A stretch of 64,000 bases of DNA from Nitrosomonas marina (lineage in GTDB: Bacteria > Pseudomonadota > Gammaproteobacteria > Burkholderiales > Nitrosomonadaceae): positions 1-64,000 of the forward strand of contig NZ_FOCP01000017.1 of assembly GCF_900110145.1 (NCBI RefSeq), given 5' to 3'. A model generated the notes under the pieces. It worked only from the letters and a program-made list of their open reading frames with translations, was not told where the DNA came from and did no database searches. The number at the start of each line of letters is the position of its first letter. Position 1 is the first letter of the stretch. Shown piece after piece: positions 1 through 9,752 of this stretch. Position numbers and translations under genes: made by a program.

Positions 1-2
1 CT

Positions 3-17
3 CCGGCAAAATGCCGG
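3..17. repeat. Short palindrome at window edge
   Basis: CCGGCA and TGCCGG arms flank a three-base AAA spacer. The same core, with the same flanking CT on the left, recurs in the longer palindrome at 2854-2880. The rest of 1-224 holds no convincing gene. Function unknown; it could be a dispersed palindromic element or a transcription stop, but no T-run follows. Confidence 0.4.
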
Positions 18-224
18 TAATTTATCATCTCAGAGTGGATACTTTTCAACGCCGATTTATCCAAAATCCTGGTAAGTTTTACATGCCGATTGACAGTTCG
101 TGATATTACATGTGCTGGATGCGCTCTCCGATAGCCCGCAATTCCGGTTGTTGCCAAATCCATATGACAGGAAGTATAGGGATAAGTACAAATTTGAAGA
201 GGCGGGTTTGCGTGTGCGGTATGA

Positions 225-1000
225 AACTACGTAGTTACGGACGGGATTATTATCATCGCTAATAGAAATACAGCTTGGTTTATCGGCTGGGATGTCGGTG
301 GTTGGAACTGTGACAAGAACCAGAACAGTCGCGACGCCATCGTAATTCTCGACGCCAACCATGAGATCGTCGGTACTCCCTGGCGCGGTAATCTGCGCGA
401 GTGCATCAATAGCTGTTCGACGAGTATCGAGTGGATCGGTGCTCTGTTCGATTTATGTGAGAGTAGGGTATCTCCAGAATCCGGTCCAGTAACCCTCGCC
501 ATTGATACCCCTTTGGGTTTCTCCGAAGCCTTTATCCAGCTGGTAACCCAAAGTCAGGCGGCAGCCTCCATCGAGGCATCCAACACCAATCCCTATCTGT
601 TTCGCCGCACTGAGCATTACCTGTTTGAGCAAGGCCTCAGTCCGCTGCGGCCATTAAAGACATGATCGGCTCCCAGGCCACGAAGGGGATGCACGTTCTC
701 GCGCGTTTTACACCGAAGATAGTGGAGTGTGGTGTCTGGAGTGATGGCAGCAATCTCACCGCAATCGAAGCCTATCCTTCGGCCTGCAAACGATCAGAAA
801 CCATTCAGGCTCTGCGCCGGCCTTACTCTGCGCTTAGTCATGCGGACTGCGAGGATGCACTGACCTGCGCCTTGGTCGCCAGTCTGTTCTCGGAAAAGCC
901 GAGTTCTCTTATGCTGCCGGAGGCTGACGTTTCTCCAAGCGAGGGCTGGATATGGGTGCCCAGGGATGCTTTTGTACAAGAAGCGTTGCCCCCAAGCTGA
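225..1000 (+). pseudogene. DUF429-like (predicted RNase H-fold) protein, frameshifted
   Basis: Two adjoining reading frames together give one protein. The first frame is open from 225 to 664 and contains FIGWDVGGWNCDKN followed by an Asp-containing strand (LAIDTPLGFSE), the pattern expected of DUF429 and related RNase H-fold predicted nucleases. It stops at a TGA around 662-664. The second frame, open from 629, continues as AAIKDMIGSQATKGMH and ends at 1000 with a conserved-looking DCEDALTCALVA segment. The switch must lie at about 640-650. No ATG, GTG or TTG start is visible in the first frame after its upstream stop at 222-224, so the 5' end may also be damaged. A sequencing error cannot be excluded. 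The family assignment rests on remembered motifs, not a search. Confidence 0.6.
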
Positions 1001-1144
1001 ACCCAGTGGTCTGGACCTGGAAGGAAAATATGATCTTTGGAGATTCAACGCCAGATTTCGAGCGGGGATTTTGGCAGCCCTCCAGGCAGGCGATTCAGGA
1101 AGTAATCTATGCATGAATGATTTAGTCAAAACGGTCCGGACCCA

Positions 1145-2497
1145 TTGAGAAATAGTGACCCATCTCGTGAAGAATTATTCGCTCTGGTTTGGGAACGCCC
1201 TGCCAGAGAGGTGGCACGCGAGTTGGGAATTTCGGATGTGGCCCTGGGCAAGCTTTGCCGACGACTTCAGGTGCCGAAGCCACCGAGAGGATATTGGGCC
1301 AGGGTGGCATCGGGTAAGACACCAAGGAAGCCGCCGCTACCGGCATACCGCAAGGAAATTGAAGAGCGCCTGCGGAAACAGGTGAAGTCCAAATGCCAGG
1401 TTCCACTATCCAAGCTGCAGTTGGAATTTCTCAGATATGCACTGGATGAGTTAGCGGGCAGCGGAGTCGATACCAAGGTTTGCGACTTGGCCTACGATGG
1501 CATCCGTTCCATTCCCCCAGCGCTGACGGCTCAAATCCTGATCGTTCTACAGACCCGATATGAGAAGTGGTTGATCGACAGGACAACTGCGTCAAGCATG
1601 AATGGCGCGCTAAGCAGTTTGAGTAATCTGGTTGGCAAGTTGCTGCCGCACGCGAAGGAGCAGCTGCTGATATTTCGTCGCAGGACAGATGGTCGTTACT
1701 CTCGCGCGGATAGTCCCACAATCTCCGTCAGGGCGACGCCAGATTTTCTGGGGCGTATTGCGCACCTCTCACGACTGGCGCGTGACAACGGTCTGGCCTA
1801 TGCCGCAGCCGATATGTCGACCTTGGATCACGCCTGGTCAGTGAAGCAGATTTATTCGCCCAGCGCTTACGCAAGAGCCAAGACCGAGTTGTGTGTGTCA
1901 TCCCATGACGTCTGGATCCGGGCAGACGTGGACGATACCTGGTCACGCGACCGGTTCGAGACGGCTCGAATACCACTGCGAGAAGTTTGTCCGATTGACT
2001 TGATGCCCGCTAACGACAAGCGGTTACCGGGGAGGATTCAGCGGTCAGGAATCAAGCCCTATACAGACCGTCTTCAAGCACTACAGGAAGCGCAAGCGGT
2101 CTATGAGGCGTTGGTGGAGGCGACCTATGACATGGATCAGGCCGTACCGAACGAGCGACTCGCGCTATTCGATAGGCTGTGGTTTTCTCGGGGAGAGGCG
2201 GGTCCGTTTGTCGGCGCCCGACAGGCCTGGCGGCAGCTGGAGGCAGACATCGAGCAATGGGAACAAGAGCTCGAGAGTGAATCTGTGGTCCTGTGCCAGG
2301 ACGTTTTGGGCATCGAAGTGGGTGATGTCGTGGTCGTCGAGGCCGGGAAAAGTCTGGTGCGGTTCGAGGTAGAAGGGATGAACGTCTACACCTATGAAGA
2401 TCACGTCATGTTCACAGTATGGGGAAGACGGTTTCGTAAGGATGGCCTACCGGGTAAACGCACTGAGCATTTCAGTATCGTAGTTGGAAACGACTAA
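1145..2497 (+). CDS. Conserved protein of unknown function with HTH-like N-terminus
   Basis: The 450-residue product opens with a compact helical segment (AREVARELGISDVALGKLC, then RLQVPKPPRGYWARV) that reads like a helix-turn-helix or homeodomain-like fold. This N-terminus occurs in proteins of accessory islands, but I know of no proven function. The remainder is mixed charged sequence with two later helical stretches and no membrane segment, so it is probably cytoplasmic. The only in-frame start after the upstream stop is TTG at 1145. It overlaps the TGA that ends a small reading frame at 966-1148, which would fit translational coupling if that small frame is real. The gene is GC-richer than what follows, as is the broken DUF429-like gene before it, so the two may have arrived together. 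Confidence 0.65.
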   Translation: MRNSDPSREELFALVWERPAREVARELGISDVALGKLCRRLQVPKPPRGYWARVASGKTPRKPPLPAYRKEIEERLRKQVKSKCQVPLSKLQLEFLRYALDELAGSGVDTKVCDLAYDGIRSIPPALTAQILIVLQTRYEKWLIDRTTASSMNGALSSLSNLVGKLLPHAKEQLLIFRRRTDGRYSRADSPTISVRATPDFLGRIAHLSRLARDNGLAYAAADMSTLDHAWSVKQIYSPSAYARAKTELCVSSHDVWIRADVDDTWSRDRFETARIPLREVCPIDLMPANDKRLPGRIQRSGIKPYTDRLQALQEAQAVYEALVEATYDMDQAVPNERLALFDRLWFSRGEAGPFVGARQAWRQLEADIEQWEQELESESVVLCQDVLGIEVGDVVVVEAGKSLVRFEVEGMNVYTYEDHVMFTVWGRRFRKDGLPGKRTEHFSIVVGND

Positions 2498-2954
2498 AAC
2501 CCAGCTGAAGGGTATTTTCGGTAACGCGCTGTTTTTACGATATCTTTCGCAGTATTTGATGGGGTATGATAGGCATACATTTTGGCGCGGGGAGTGGAGC
2601 TGAACATCCATCGGATTGGGATCTCTATCACCCGACCAAAAAAGGTTTCTGTGCTCGAGTTTTCTAGTCGGTCAGTTGAAAAAATGAGTTTTTTTGAAGA
2701 AATTTCTGAGCATGGTATTTTTCATGGTATTACTGTTTAACAGGAAAATAAGCCATTGAATATAAAATATAAAAAAGGCTTATTTGCAATAGAGTGGGAG
2801 TAGCCAGAGCCGGCGTTTTACATTGATTTTCGTGTTTTCGATTACTTCGAGGTCATATCTCCGGCAATGCCGGAGATATGAAGCAGGACAAGATACGGTT
2901 TATTTCATATTCCCGTATATGAGAGGACAAATGTTTCGGGTTTAGCCCGGCTTT
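2498..2954. other. Intergenic stretch, 457 nt
   Basis: No plausible gene on either strand. It is AT-rich, unlike the gene to its left, and marks a composition change. The only obvious structure is the perfect palindrome at 2854-2880. Confidence 0.6.
2854..2880. repeat. Perfect 12-bp inverted repeat, 3-nt loop
   Basis: CATATCTCCGGC (2854-2865), loop AAT, GCCGGAGATATG (2869-2880). It lies 75 nt past the stop of the minus-strand gene at 2955-4034. No T-run follows on either strand, so it is not a standard intrinsic terminator. Its core matches the palindrome at 3-17. Confidence 0.75.
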
Positions 2955-4034
2955 CTACCGGGGAACAACTGTTATGGTTTTGCCGGTTTGGCTGTCATCC
3001 GGTTTCTTCAGCCCACCACTGGGTGTAATTACTTTCAGTTTATTAATAGGCTTGGCGGTGGTTTCTTTGGGAGTGGCTGTATCAATCAGAGGTTTTCCTT
3101 TAAATGTTTTGCCATTAATCAAGGTATGCGCTTTGCCGTTACAGGCTTTGCCTTTCAGTTTCAATAATTCGTTTATCGCCAGATTAATTTCACTGGTGAG
3201 TACGGATGTCAGCACATATCTGTAATAACCGACGTCATATCGGCTGCCCTTGAAGTTTCCGGTAAAGTCATTTATTTTGAATCGAGGAAATTTTGCACTG
3301 CCAAATTTTTCTTCAATTTGTCCTATGGTGTAAAACAGAGATACGGCATGAGACTTTAAGTAAGATTCGATTGCTTTTTTGTTACTACGGGCTGGTAGTT
3401 TTTTACCAGTAATTGCTTTTACCGCCTTCTGGTTATCGTACAGGAAATCCACTGTATTTTTATCCAGTTGACCGGTACGGCCATATTCCAGAAAGTCCAC
3501 CAGCCATTGATAGATAGCAGTATTTTGATCAATGATTTTCCAGTAGCCGATATTGTATATGGCAGTATAGGATTCAATGCCTACCAACGTGATAAGCGCT
3601 CCGATGCCGGTGCCCGCAGTTATTACCTCGGCAGTCAATTCCATCGACGACAGCAAAGTAGCCAGAATGCTTACGCTTTCACCTGTTACAAGCCCTTTGA
3701 TTTCATCAGCCAAATCGCACTTTTTGATGTCGATTCTGAACCTTTCTTTCCATTTGATTAACAACGCCAGATTCTTGTCTGTAATGTAATTTCTATCCAG
3801 CTGCTTTTTTATCTCCTGCAATTGCGTAATGCGTTGACTGATTGTTACTTTGCACTGGGTGCATGTGTCAAGTTCCAGAGTCTCCGCCTGTGCATAAGCG
3901 GTATTTTGGAAACCACTGAATCCGGAAAACAGTAATAGTAGAAAAAATACGGTATGCCACTGAAACATTGATTTGATCGAGTTATCAAGCAGCTCTCGAA
4001 CTATTGCGGCCCGTTTTGATTTGATGGTATTCAT
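2955..4034 (-). CDS. Exported protein of unknown function
   Basis: The 359-residue product begins with a basic stretch and a hydrophobic segment (about residues 28-47) ending in AYAQA, which looks like a cleavable signal peptide with a long n-region. A CTQC pair follows shortly after. A second hydrophobic stretch (about 120-165) may be membrane-associated. The C-terminal 60 residues are Lys/Thr/Pro-rich and low in complexity. I recognise no family. The start is supported by AAGGAG six bases before the ATG at 4034. It stands alone on the minus strand. Likely periplasmic or envelope-bound. Confidence 0.6.
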   Translation of the reverse strand: MNTIKSKRAAIVRELLDNSIKSMFQWHTVFFLLLLFSGFSGFQNTAYAQAETLELDTCTQCKVTISQRITQLQEIKKQLDRNYITDKNLALLIKWKERFRIDIKKCDLADEIKGLVTGESVSILATLLSSMELTAEVITAGTGIGALITLVGIESYTAIYNIGYWKIIDQNTAIYQWLVDFLEYGRTGQLDKNTVDFLYDNQKAVKAITGKKLPARSNKKAIESYLKSHAVSLFYTIGQIEEKFGSAKFPRFKINDFTGNFKGSRYDVGYYRYVLTSVLTSEINLAINELLKLKGKACNGKAHTLINGKTFKGKPLIDTATPKETTAKPINKLKVITPSGGLKKPDDSQTGKTITVVPR

Positions 4035-4533
4035 TTCATGCTCCTTGTACGTTGATTAAAAAATGACAACTTCATTTTTCTTTACGTACGAGACAGTGAT
4101 TTGGATTGACCTGTAAGACAACGAATGCCTGGTTCCAAATTAACATGCTGAAATTAAGTTCTTTTTTATACCACTAACACCAGCGATGCAGGTGAGAGCT
4201 GCAGTGCGGGTCAAGAATACATATGGAAGATGAACCTGGATTTGATAAATGAGAACAACCGGGAGGGGCTCTTGCATTCTTACATGCACACAGCGCCAGC
4301 CGCTTTTTCGCCAGAAAACCGCCATTCAGACGGTGTTACTCATGTTATGGATTGTATATATGAAAAAGCGTGCCGGTACAGACGTCCAATCGATCCGTTA
4401 AAGCGCATGCGTTAGGCTGGTATTAGCGGTGTATATTCCCGAACGACATGTTTTGAAAAATGCTGATATGTCTGTTGTAAGCATGATAATTCAGGCAACT
4501 CGCATGCTTGCCGTACGCTTACTGATCAATTTG
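4035..4533. other. Intergenic stretch, 499 nt
   Basis: Only short overlapping frames are present, none with a ribosome binding site or protein-like composition. It should carry the promoter of the minus-strand gene starting at 4034. No terminator or repeat stands out. Confidence 0.5.
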
Positions 4534-4959
4534 TCAGTACTGGAATAATTTTTTCAATTCCAATCGCAACGATTCGGGCGTTTGTGGTGTGTACAGCGTT
4601 TGCAGTCTGTCGCCGTTTGCCGAGAAAAATACCAATCCAGCCGGCATCAGGCCGTGCCTGTCGGTAAATGTTCTACCTTCCGGTGTATTGATGTCGGCGA
4701 CGATAAAAGCCAGACGCTCTGCATAGTCATCTCTGATCGCATTCATGGCTGCCATTGTTTCTCCACTCTGAAGAATATTGTCGTCATGGACCAGCAGCAG
4801 TACAGGGGTTCCCTGGCCAATTAAGGATGTGTCACCCGAAAAACCGCGGGGCAGAAGCGATACCGCAAAGAACACGATCACCAGAATCAGCGTTAGTGTA
4901 ACAAACTTCGGCCAGTTGCTTCGTTTAACTGCAGGCTGTTTTATATTCTTGTTTGGCAT
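4534..4959 (-). CDS. Membrane-anchored thioredoxin-fold protein without CXXC
   Basis: Starting at the ATG at 4959, the protein is about 141 residues: a short Lys-rich cytoplasmic tail, one transmembrane helix (VTLTLILVIVFFAVSLLP), and a periplasmic domain. VLLLVHDD, AFIVADINTPEG, a Pro after HGLM and VFFSANGDRLQTLYTPQT follow the strand order of thioredoxin-like domains. The CXXC active site is absent, so it is unlikely to be a redox enzyme and may be a binding or chaperone module. A longer frame begins at a TTG at 5007, but its extra 16 residues place a polar segment before the anchor and are probably not translated. Confidence 0.6.
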   Translation of the reverse strand: MPNKNIKQPAVKRSNWPKFVTLTLILVIVFFAVSLLPRGFSGDTSLIGQGTPVLLLVHDDNILQSGETMAAMNAIRDDYAERLAFIVADINTPEGRTFTDRHGLMPAGLVFFSANGDRLQTLYTPQTPESLRLELKKLFQY

Positions 4960-5124
4960 TGTTGTCGCTCGATCAATGGATAAGTAAATTTCGTGACAGT
5001 TTAACAAAATTGTGTTGATTCTGGGGTTTATCTACGTGTTAGTACGTATTTTGTAATAATTCTTGCAGCATTATAATGGAATGAAGCTGGGGTTATGGCG
5101 TGGCTATAGAGAAAGGGGTGCACT

Positions 5125-7137
5125 ATGTTTTATAGAAAATTGGTTCCTCTGTTATTTGTTTTTTTTCATGCCCAGGGCAGTGCATGGGCTATTGCTGTAT
5201 GTGATTATACGACTCTATCATGCTATGCGGAGAAAGATGGGAATCGTATCGAATGGAATTCAACTGATCAATTAACAAGTTGGCAGTTGGACCCAACTTT
5301 CTCTGGTAAGCCGAAGATAAATCAATTGGGGCTGCACCAATTCTATATTGCAAACGGAGATAATCGAGGGTTTAGTGAACCAGATGCAACAAACTTCGCT
5401 ACTCCAGTACCTGTGACAGATACTGGCCCTCCTGTATTAACCGCTGTAGATAATACTATTAATATCAAATATTACATTAACATTGATCCACAGAACCCGA
5501 TTTCACCAGACTGGTGGTTTTATGGTTTTTCAATAGGCGATAGCCTCGATTTTACAGTTAGTATCGATTATACGGTTGGTACAAACAGCTTATCATCAGC
5601 AATAAATTTAATTTCAGACAGTAACACACTATCTGATGATTTCCTGATTTACGAGTATTTTGATTTTAATGTAAATAATACTGTGGGTAGCGACACTGCA
5701 AGTAGCGATTCTTTATCCGGTTTTCTTGAATCATTTACATTTTCTGGAGACAGTCTTATTCCTCCCTTGACACAGGTCTCTGTTGATAATGCCCCAGGGG
5801 ACGCAGGAACGGATTGGTTTTTCTCGAATACAAAAACGGATATCGAGACGGCGCTAAACGACATTAACGCTCTGAGAAATCTCGTAGAATTGAAAAATAC
5901 AGAGACAGCGATAAACGCAATAGATGTGGCTCTCATACAGGAAAGGTATCTGGCATCTGGACTTGGTCTTCATTCTTATGGAGCGACATGGAGTGCTCAA
6001 CAGGAGGAGAAGCAGGTAATTGATGCCATTTGGGATAGCTCAACCATTACTTCCGGTAACTGGGTTGATGGCGACAACTGGTTAACATCCCATAACACCG
6101 ATGAATATCCTGACAATAATGGAAATATTTATAATGTATTTATAGATAATGACGGTTCTGCTGGTGCTGTTGTTCGTTTAAATGAAGCTGTAGCAGTGAA
6201 TTCATTATCTCTATCCAAATCTGACCAACTGGTTGTTGATGGTCAGTCAGCATTACTGTCAATTACCAATAACTATGTACAAAATGGTCTGGATGCCACT
6301 GGATTAACTGCGCTTGCTTTGCAAAACGGGGCTACCATGATTGTAAATGGCGATCTGTTACATGAAGGTAAAGGAGCAGGCTCCGGTAATGATAATGTTA
6401 TCAACATTGACGCTACCAGTAAAATTGATATTCAGGGTGACACTCAGGTTAAAGAAGGAGCTGTTATCAGTGTCAATGGCGAAATGAATACGAAAAATGT
6501 CACTATTGAAGGTGGTTTGATCAATGTCGGCGCAGTCGGAAAATTATCAAGTCAGGTAACAGCTGGTCAAATGTTTATTTCTGAAAAAGGGGCGCTGCAG
6601 GGTATTGGTGTGGTGGAAGACTACTCGGTTACTTTGTTTGACGGTGGTGCGATTCGGCCAGGTTCTGCTTTTACTGCCGGTGAACTCGATATTGAAGGGG
6701 CAGTAAGATTCTTTGATGGGGGAGGACTTGTCATTGATATGGATTCTCCACTATCAATAAGCTCTTTGACGGTCGACGCTATAAATGGAGAGGGTGGCTG
6801 GGCAAGATTCAGGGAAGGATCATTCATTGAATTTGACTTTGATTTTCTACCAAAGCAATTTGAAGTTTATGAGTTTTTGACTGCACTTAATATTTTTCCA
6901 TCGGATACGCCTGAGAACACAAATTTATGCGGATTATTTTTTTCTTGTTTAACGCCGGGCGTGTTGGGAGAATTTGATGTTATGCTCAACCGTAATTCTG
7001 ATTTGCCAGACACACTTGAGATCTCAATTAATTCAAATTTTATTGTTTCAGAGCCGAATTTATTGTATTTGATCTTGTTAGGAATTTTGGTGCTGTGGTT
7101 TGTAAACAGTTTATCGAGTATCAGACGATTCCATTGA
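5125..7137 (+). CDS. Large exported protein with PEP-CTERM-like C-terminus
   Basis: 670 residues with an N-terminal signal peptide (cleavage probably after GSAWA). The first half is a beta-rich domain of unknown type. The middle (about residues 300-560) is rich in Asn, Asp, Gly and Val with strand-turn periodicity, including a DNWLTS segment and repeated VNG/IDA/IEGG phrases, as in autotransporter-like or passenger beta-helices. The last 31 residues contain SEP at 642-644, a hydrophobic helix and a basic SIRRFH end. That resembles the PEP-CTERM sorting signal, which is handled by an exosortase and linked to exopolysaccharide export in environmental Gram-negatives. The Pro-Glu-Pro is degenerate (SEP). 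The gene is AT-rich relative to neighbours. No exosortase gene is in the window. Confidence 0.65.
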   Translation: MFYRKLVPLLFVFFHAQGSAWAIAVCDYTTLSCYAEKDGNRIEWNSTDQLTSWQLDPTFSGKPKINQLGLHQFYIANGDNRGFSEPDATNFATPVPVTDTGPPVLTAVDNTINIKYYINIDPQNPISPDWWFYGFSIGDSLDFTVSIDYTVGTNSLSSAINLISDSNTLSDDFLIYEYFDFNVNNTVGSDTASSDSLSGFLESFTFSGDSLIPPLTQVSVDNAPGDAGTDWFFSNTKTDIETALNDINALRNLVELKNTETAINAIDVALIQERYLASGLGLHSYGATWSAQQEEKQVIDAIWDSSTITSGNWVDGDNWLTSHNTDEYPDNNGNIYNVFIDNDGSAGAVVRLNEAVAVNSLSLSKSDQLVVDGQSALLSITNNYVQNGLDATGLTALALQNGATMIVNGDLLHEGKGAGSGNDNVINIDATSKIDIQGDTQVKEGAVISVNGEMNTKNVTIEGGLINVGAVGKLSSQVTAGQMFISEKGALQGIGVVEDYSVTLFDGGAIRPGSAFTAGELDIEGAVRFFDGGGLVIDMDSPLSISSLTVDAINGEGGWARFREGSFIEFDFDFLPKQFEVYEFLTALNIFPSDTPENTNLCGLFFSCLTPGVLGEFDVMLNRNSDLPDTLEISINSNFIVSEPNLLYLILLGILVLWFVNSLSSIRRFH

Positions 7138-7645
7138 CTCCAGAAACTGTATGTCAGCAATATTGAAATAGGTCACGCGATAGTTTGTAGCGGAATACCT
7201 GGCAAGTCAGTGTTTTGTTTTTTCAAGTGCGAAATATCCATCGGTTCTATGTGGTGCGATACCGGTCTGTTGTTCCGGCACAAAGCAGTTCAACGTTTCT
7301 TTGGCGTTCGTCATTGATTGTGAGATGGTGCAGGACATTATTTTAGTTAATAATTTCATCGCCTAATTCGGGAATCATCGTAGTCCCAAGGTAAATTTTA
7401 TCAGGTGTTATTCCTGGTTTTTACTGCCGAAACATTATTGATGCATTAATTGGACTGCTTAACTTGATTCGTTGCTTGATCGTTACCAGGTTGGCTTTCT
7501 GCTGATAGGGTGTTACGATAAAACCCTTGGTAATTAAACCTCCAGTTTCTCTTGAGAACGACACTAATACAGCTTAGCGTTTTAATGACGGTGTCATTGC
7601 AGCTGTGCAGTTACAATTTGAATCTGTTTGCAAAAGGAGCAGCCA
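7138..7645. other. Intergenic stretch, 508 nt
   Basis: No supported gene on either strand. AT-rich. A strong Shine-Dalgarno (AAGGAG, 7634-7639) at the right end serves the small membrane protein starting at 7646. Confidence 0.5.
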
Positions 7646-7825
7646 ATGGGCATTGAAGTGGGTGGTTTTTTTGGATTGATATTACTGATTCTGAATGTAT
7701 GGGCTATTGTTAGAGTCGTACAGAGTGCTGCGAGTACAGGAAGCAAAGTACTCTGGATTGTATTGATACTGCTGTTGCCAGTATTTGGTCTGATTGTGTG
7801 GTTCTTTTTCGGACCCAGAGGGTAG
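7646..7825 (+). CDS. Small two-helix membrane protein, PLDc_N-like
   Basis: 59 residues in two hydrophobic helices joined by a short polar loop (VVQSAASTGSKVLW), ending in FFFGPRG. This layout matches the PLDc_N family of small inner-membrane proteins, whose domain also precedes cardiolipin synthase catalytic domains; free-standing copies have no firmly known role. The ATG at 7646 has AAGGAG six bases upstream and is preferred over a TTG at 7628. It sits alone, 195 nt from the convergent permease gene. Confidence 0.75.
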   Translation: MGIEVGGFFGLILLILNVWAIVRVVQSAASTGSKVLWIVLILLLPVFGLIVWFFFGPRG

Positions 7826-8020
7826 TGCTGTGTCGAAGAGGGACTTTGTTGATGCCTGATATCCAAACATGGTCCGGCAGGCTGGCCATTTGCGACAGGT
7901 TGGCCATTTGAAATGACCGGTTACTTGTAGCACTGCTCAAAAAAATTATTCAATTGCTTTTAAGTTTAATGGACTGACTAGCGGGGAGCTTGTGTGCATT
8001 CCGGTTGATTTTTCTGGCTG

Positions 8021-9163
8021 TCATTGTTTTGCCGGATTTTCATTGGCAGTCTGATTTCTGGTCGTGCCCGATTCAGTTTTGGATTGATCATGATCATTAT
8101 TCACACCAGTATCAGTATCGCCTGCATTGAAATCCTTGCCAAAGATCTGCCAGAAGGCGACGAACAGAACAGCGATCAAAGGGCCAACCACAAATCCGTT
8201 AATACCGAACAATCCGATTCCGCCGAGTGTGGAAAGCAGCACCATCCAGTCCGGCAGCTTGGTATCACGGCCGACCAGAATCGGACGTAAAACGTTATCG
8301 GCAAGCCCGATAACCAGGATACCGTAGGCGACTAATATTGAAGCTTCCGCCCACTGCCCGTCAGCGTAAAGGTAAACGGCAGCCGGTAGCCATATCAAAC
8401 CAGCGCCGATTGCCGGTATCAGTGATAATACTGCCATTACCACTCCCCATAACAGTGGCGCGGGAATATCAAGAACCCAGAAAATGAAACCACCCAGTGC
8501 GCCCTGAACCATTGCCACTACCAGATTACCCTTGACGGTCGCACGCGCCACGCCTGCAACATTTTGAAACAGCAACCGTTCGCGCTCGTCACCCAGCGGA
8601 ATGACATAAATCAGTTTTTCTATCAACTGTCTGCCGTCACGCAGCAGGAAAAATGCGATATACAGCATCAGCGCAAGTTTCAGTAGAAAATTGAAAGTGC
8701 CGACACCCACCGCAACGGCGTTTTGCGTCAGAAAACTGCCGGTGGCCAGTGCAGCTTTGGTCGCATTCTCACGCAGAGAGGCGATGTCCACGCCTATGCG
8801 CTCGAGAAATTCCTGCACTACCGGAAAAGCCTGGCGAATTCGGTCAATGTATTGCGCAGGCTGAATCTCACCGGTGTCGATGCGCTGATATAGAGCTATG
8901 CCCTGCTGTAGGAATGAGGTCAGCAGCAGTAACACAGGTATAACAACCAGAAATACACAGGCTGTCAATGTGACCAAAGCGGTGAAATTTGGGTGTTCAC
9001 CCACTTTTCTTTCAAGCCACATTTGCATTGGGTGGAATAGAATTGCAATGATGCAGGCCCACAGAATTGATTCAAAAAATGGTTGAAGCAGAAATAAAAA
9101 CAGACAGGAAACAAACGTCAATATGATCAGAAAAGTCCATCGCTCAAGTTCTTCTACTTTCAT
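8021..9163 (-). CDS. AI-2E family transporter (PerM/YdiK-like permease)
   Basis: 380 residues with the architecture of the AI-2E exporter/PerM family: two N-terminal transmembrane helices (about 12-60), a further one near 65-85, a periplasmic or amphipathic region (about 90-150), then five C-terminal helices with the family-typical WGVVMAVLSLIPAIGAGLIWLP and GLADNVLRPILVG. Members are proposed exporters of small molecules or Na+/H+-type carriers; the substrate here cannot be inferred. The last 35 residues are an Asp/Asn/Thr-rich cytoplasmic tail. ATG at 9163. It stands alone, followed on the same strand by no close gene. Confidence 0.85.
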   Translation of the reverse strand: MKVEELERWTFLIILTFVSCLFLFLLQPFFESILWACIIAILFHPMQMWLERKVGEHPNFTALVTLTACVFLVVIPVLLLLTSFLQQGIALYQRIDTGEIQPAQYIDRIRQAFPVVQEFLERIGVDIASLRENATKAALATGSFLTQNAVAVGVGTFNFLLKLALMLYIAFFLLRDGRQLIEKLIYVIPLGDERERLLFQNVAGVARATVKGNLVVAMVQGALGGFIFWVLDIPAPLLWGVVMAVLSLIPAIGAGLIWLPAAVYLYADGQWAEASILVAYGILVIGLADNVLRPILVGRDTKLPDWMVLLSTLGGIGLFGINGFVVGPLIAVLFVAFWQIFGKDFNAGDTDTGVNNDHDQSKTESGTTRNQTANENPAKQ

Positions 9164-9320
9164 AATTCGCCAGCTGCAAGTACATGAATATCAAAAATGT
9201 TGGGAACAATAATGCCGTAATCAGGCTAAATAAGGCGAATCGCCGCTAGTAGATTACTGATCGGCAATAAATTCTGGTACTGACAAAGTGTAGCAATCAT
9301 TGATGTTATCAGCTTTATAG

Positions 9321-9695
9321 TTAGAACCATTCCTGGAAAAAAGGCTTTGTTTCGGCTTTCCTGACAATATCATTTTCTTCTTCGGCCGGACCAAGGGCTC
9401 TTTCGTTAACTGTGGTCTCCTGTCTGTCCCGTTCTATAATGGCCATGCCGGCCTGGTTCAATCCGACCGCGACCGAGAAAATAGTAATTGAATTAATAAT
9501 ATAGAAAATAAATTTATAGTAAAACTCAACCGATTTGTCTGCCAGGGCCATTGAACCGAATACGAAGCTGACTATCAGTGCGGTAACGGCACCTGGAAAT
9601 CCGAACGTAGTTACCAGGGTGCCTGTAATCATGGTTGTCGCACTGCCGGCAAGGCCTGGCGTGATCATTGATCTGGAACTTATAAAATTATCCAT
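9321..9695 (-). CDS. Small membrane protein of unknown function
   Basis: 124 residues with about three hydrophobic helices (ITGTLVTTFGFPGAVTALIVSFVFGSMAL; FYYKFIFYIINSITIFSVAVGL), followed by a polar, acidic C-terminal tail of about 40 residues (ERDRQETTVNERAL...). The topology suggests an inner-membrane protein with a cytoplasmic tail. It lies 57 nt downstream of the GH24 lysozyme gene on the same strand. A small membrane protein beside a lysozyme invites comparison with phage holin-endolysin pairs, but it does not match a holin family I know. Confidence is moderate because of size and lack of a clear ribosome binding site. Confidence 0.5.
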   Translation of the reverse strand: MDNFISSRSMITPGLAGSATTMITGTLVTTFGFPGAVTALIVSFVFGSMALADKSVEFYYKFIFYIINSITIFSVAVGLNQAGMAIIERDRQETTVNERALGPAEEENDIVRKAETKPFFQEWF

Positions 9696-9752
9696 GCTGC
9701 CGCCTGTTAAGGTTGTTTGGTTATGGTTGTGTCTGCTTTTTCAATAAACGAA

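Noticed and set aside
966..1148. Small plus-strand frame overlapping the TTG start of the gene at 1145
   Set aside because: It overlaps the end of the DUF429-like frame, has no ribosome binding site and no family match. Its stop overlaps the next start, so coupling is possible, but this is not enough.
2854..2880. Perfect palindrome as an intrinsic terminator
   Set aside because: No run of T follows the stem on either strand.
4140..4325. 61-codon minus-strand frame in the gap at 4035-4533
   Set aside because: No ribosome binding site, odd composition and no partner in context.
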